Part shown: positions 6,036 to 6,178 of the stretch, one piece after another
Layout of the letters: each line of letters opens with the position of its first letter
Numbering within the stretch: the stretch's first letter is position 1
Position numbers and translations under genes: made by a program
From: Victivallis vadensis
Lineage (GTDB): Bacteria; Verrucomicrobiota; Lentisphaeria; Victivallales; GWF2-50-93
Assembly (NCBI GenBank): GCA_020718525.1
Contig: DYRX01000256.1
Coordinates: forward strand, 1-6,178
Length of the DNA: 6,178 bases
Direction of reading: 5' to 3'
The notes under the pieces: generated by a model
The model's database searches: none
Told to the model about the DNA's origin: nothing
Seen by the model: only the letters and a program-made list of their open reading frames with translations

Positions 6036-6178
6036 TTGCTAAAAATAGATCCCCCCTTCAATTTTTTGGGTCAAATACGATAGCTTAAAATCTGAATATT
6101 GCAAGCTCATCCTTGAAAATTATAAACTTGATCGTATAGGAAATTGTATTTTTTATAATTTTCGTAATCGTAGTCGCT
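6036..6178. other. Upstream non-coding flank, likely promoter region
   Basis: This is 143 nt of AT-rich sequence before the first gene of the unit, sharply different in composition from the GC-richer genes beside it. It contains a TATAAT candidate at 6119-6124 (minus), three copies of the hexamer TACGAT or its complement (6076-6081, 6131-6136, 6167-6172) and a GGGGGG run (6051-6056, minus strand) near the first start codon. No ORF was found. It most likely carries the promoter and any operator of the operon, but nothing here is decisive. Confidence 0.5.
6119..6124 (-). promoter_or_regulatory. Candidate -10 box of the operon promoter
   Basis: A perfect TATAAT on the minus strand lies 84 nt upstream of the first gene and would leave an untranslated leader of roughly 75 nt. 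There is no matching TTGACA-like hexamer 16-18 nt upstream and no extended TG motif. In AT-rich DNA this may be chance. It is the best sigma-70-type element I see in the upstream flank. Confidence 0.25.

Noticed and set aside
6097..6112. AAGGATGAGCTTGCAA on the minus strand in the upstream flank as a sigma-54 promoter.
   Set aside because: GG and GC are separated by 8 nt, where 10 nt is needed, and there is no TGGCAC-like box.
1..6178. Possible terminal repeats bounding the window, from the similarity of the first bases (ACGACAACGATAGCG) to the complement of the last bases (AGCGACTACGATTACG).
   Set aside because: The match is short and imperfect (about 10 of 14 positions at best), and the window edges are arbitrary, so there is no support for a mobile element.

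Overview
The window holds six genes, all on the minus strand and packed into what looks like one transcription unit read from about 6035 down to 95. AT-rich non-coding flanks lie at both ends (6036-6178 upstream, 1-94 downstream). Gene order in the direction of transcription is: a small membrane-anchored TPR protein, trpD (anthranilate phosphoribosyltransferase), a NifA-like sigma-54 activator (GAF-AAA+-Fis HTH), mlaA (outer-membrane lipid asymmetry protein), a secreted alpha/beta hydrolase, and a divergent tsaB (tRNA t6A biosynthesis). Junctions are 9 nt, 11-nt overlap, 9 nt, 1-nt overlap (TAATG) and 4 nt, so co-transcription and some translational coupling are likely.

The organism is a Gram-negative bacterium, because MlaA works only at an outer membrane. 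It has a sigma-54 regulatory system. The divergent TsaB, the MlaA without an obvious lipobox and the unusual gene mix point away from the well-studied Proteobacteria. A PVC-type lineage such as Lentisphaerota is possible, but that is a guess.

Functionally the operon mixes housekeeping enzymes (trpD, tsaB) with an envelope pair (mlaA and the hydrolase) and a regulator that would normally act at distant sigma-54 promoters. The strongest biological idea is the mlaA-hydrolase pair. MlaA removes mislocalised phospholipid from the outer leaflet of the outer membrane. A co-translated exported serine hydrolase beside it could degrade lipid, or act on the same envelope compartment. The regulator has intact ATPase and sigma-54 contact motifs, but no nif gene or convincing sigma-54 promoter is in the window, so its targets are unknown. 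There are no RNA genes, mobile elements, CRISPR arrays or obvious pseudogenes. I did not find a clearly new system. The points worth checking are the mlaA-hydrolase coupling, the placement of the regulator, start-codon questions in mlaA, trpD and tsaB, and a TACGAT hexamer that recurs in the flanks.
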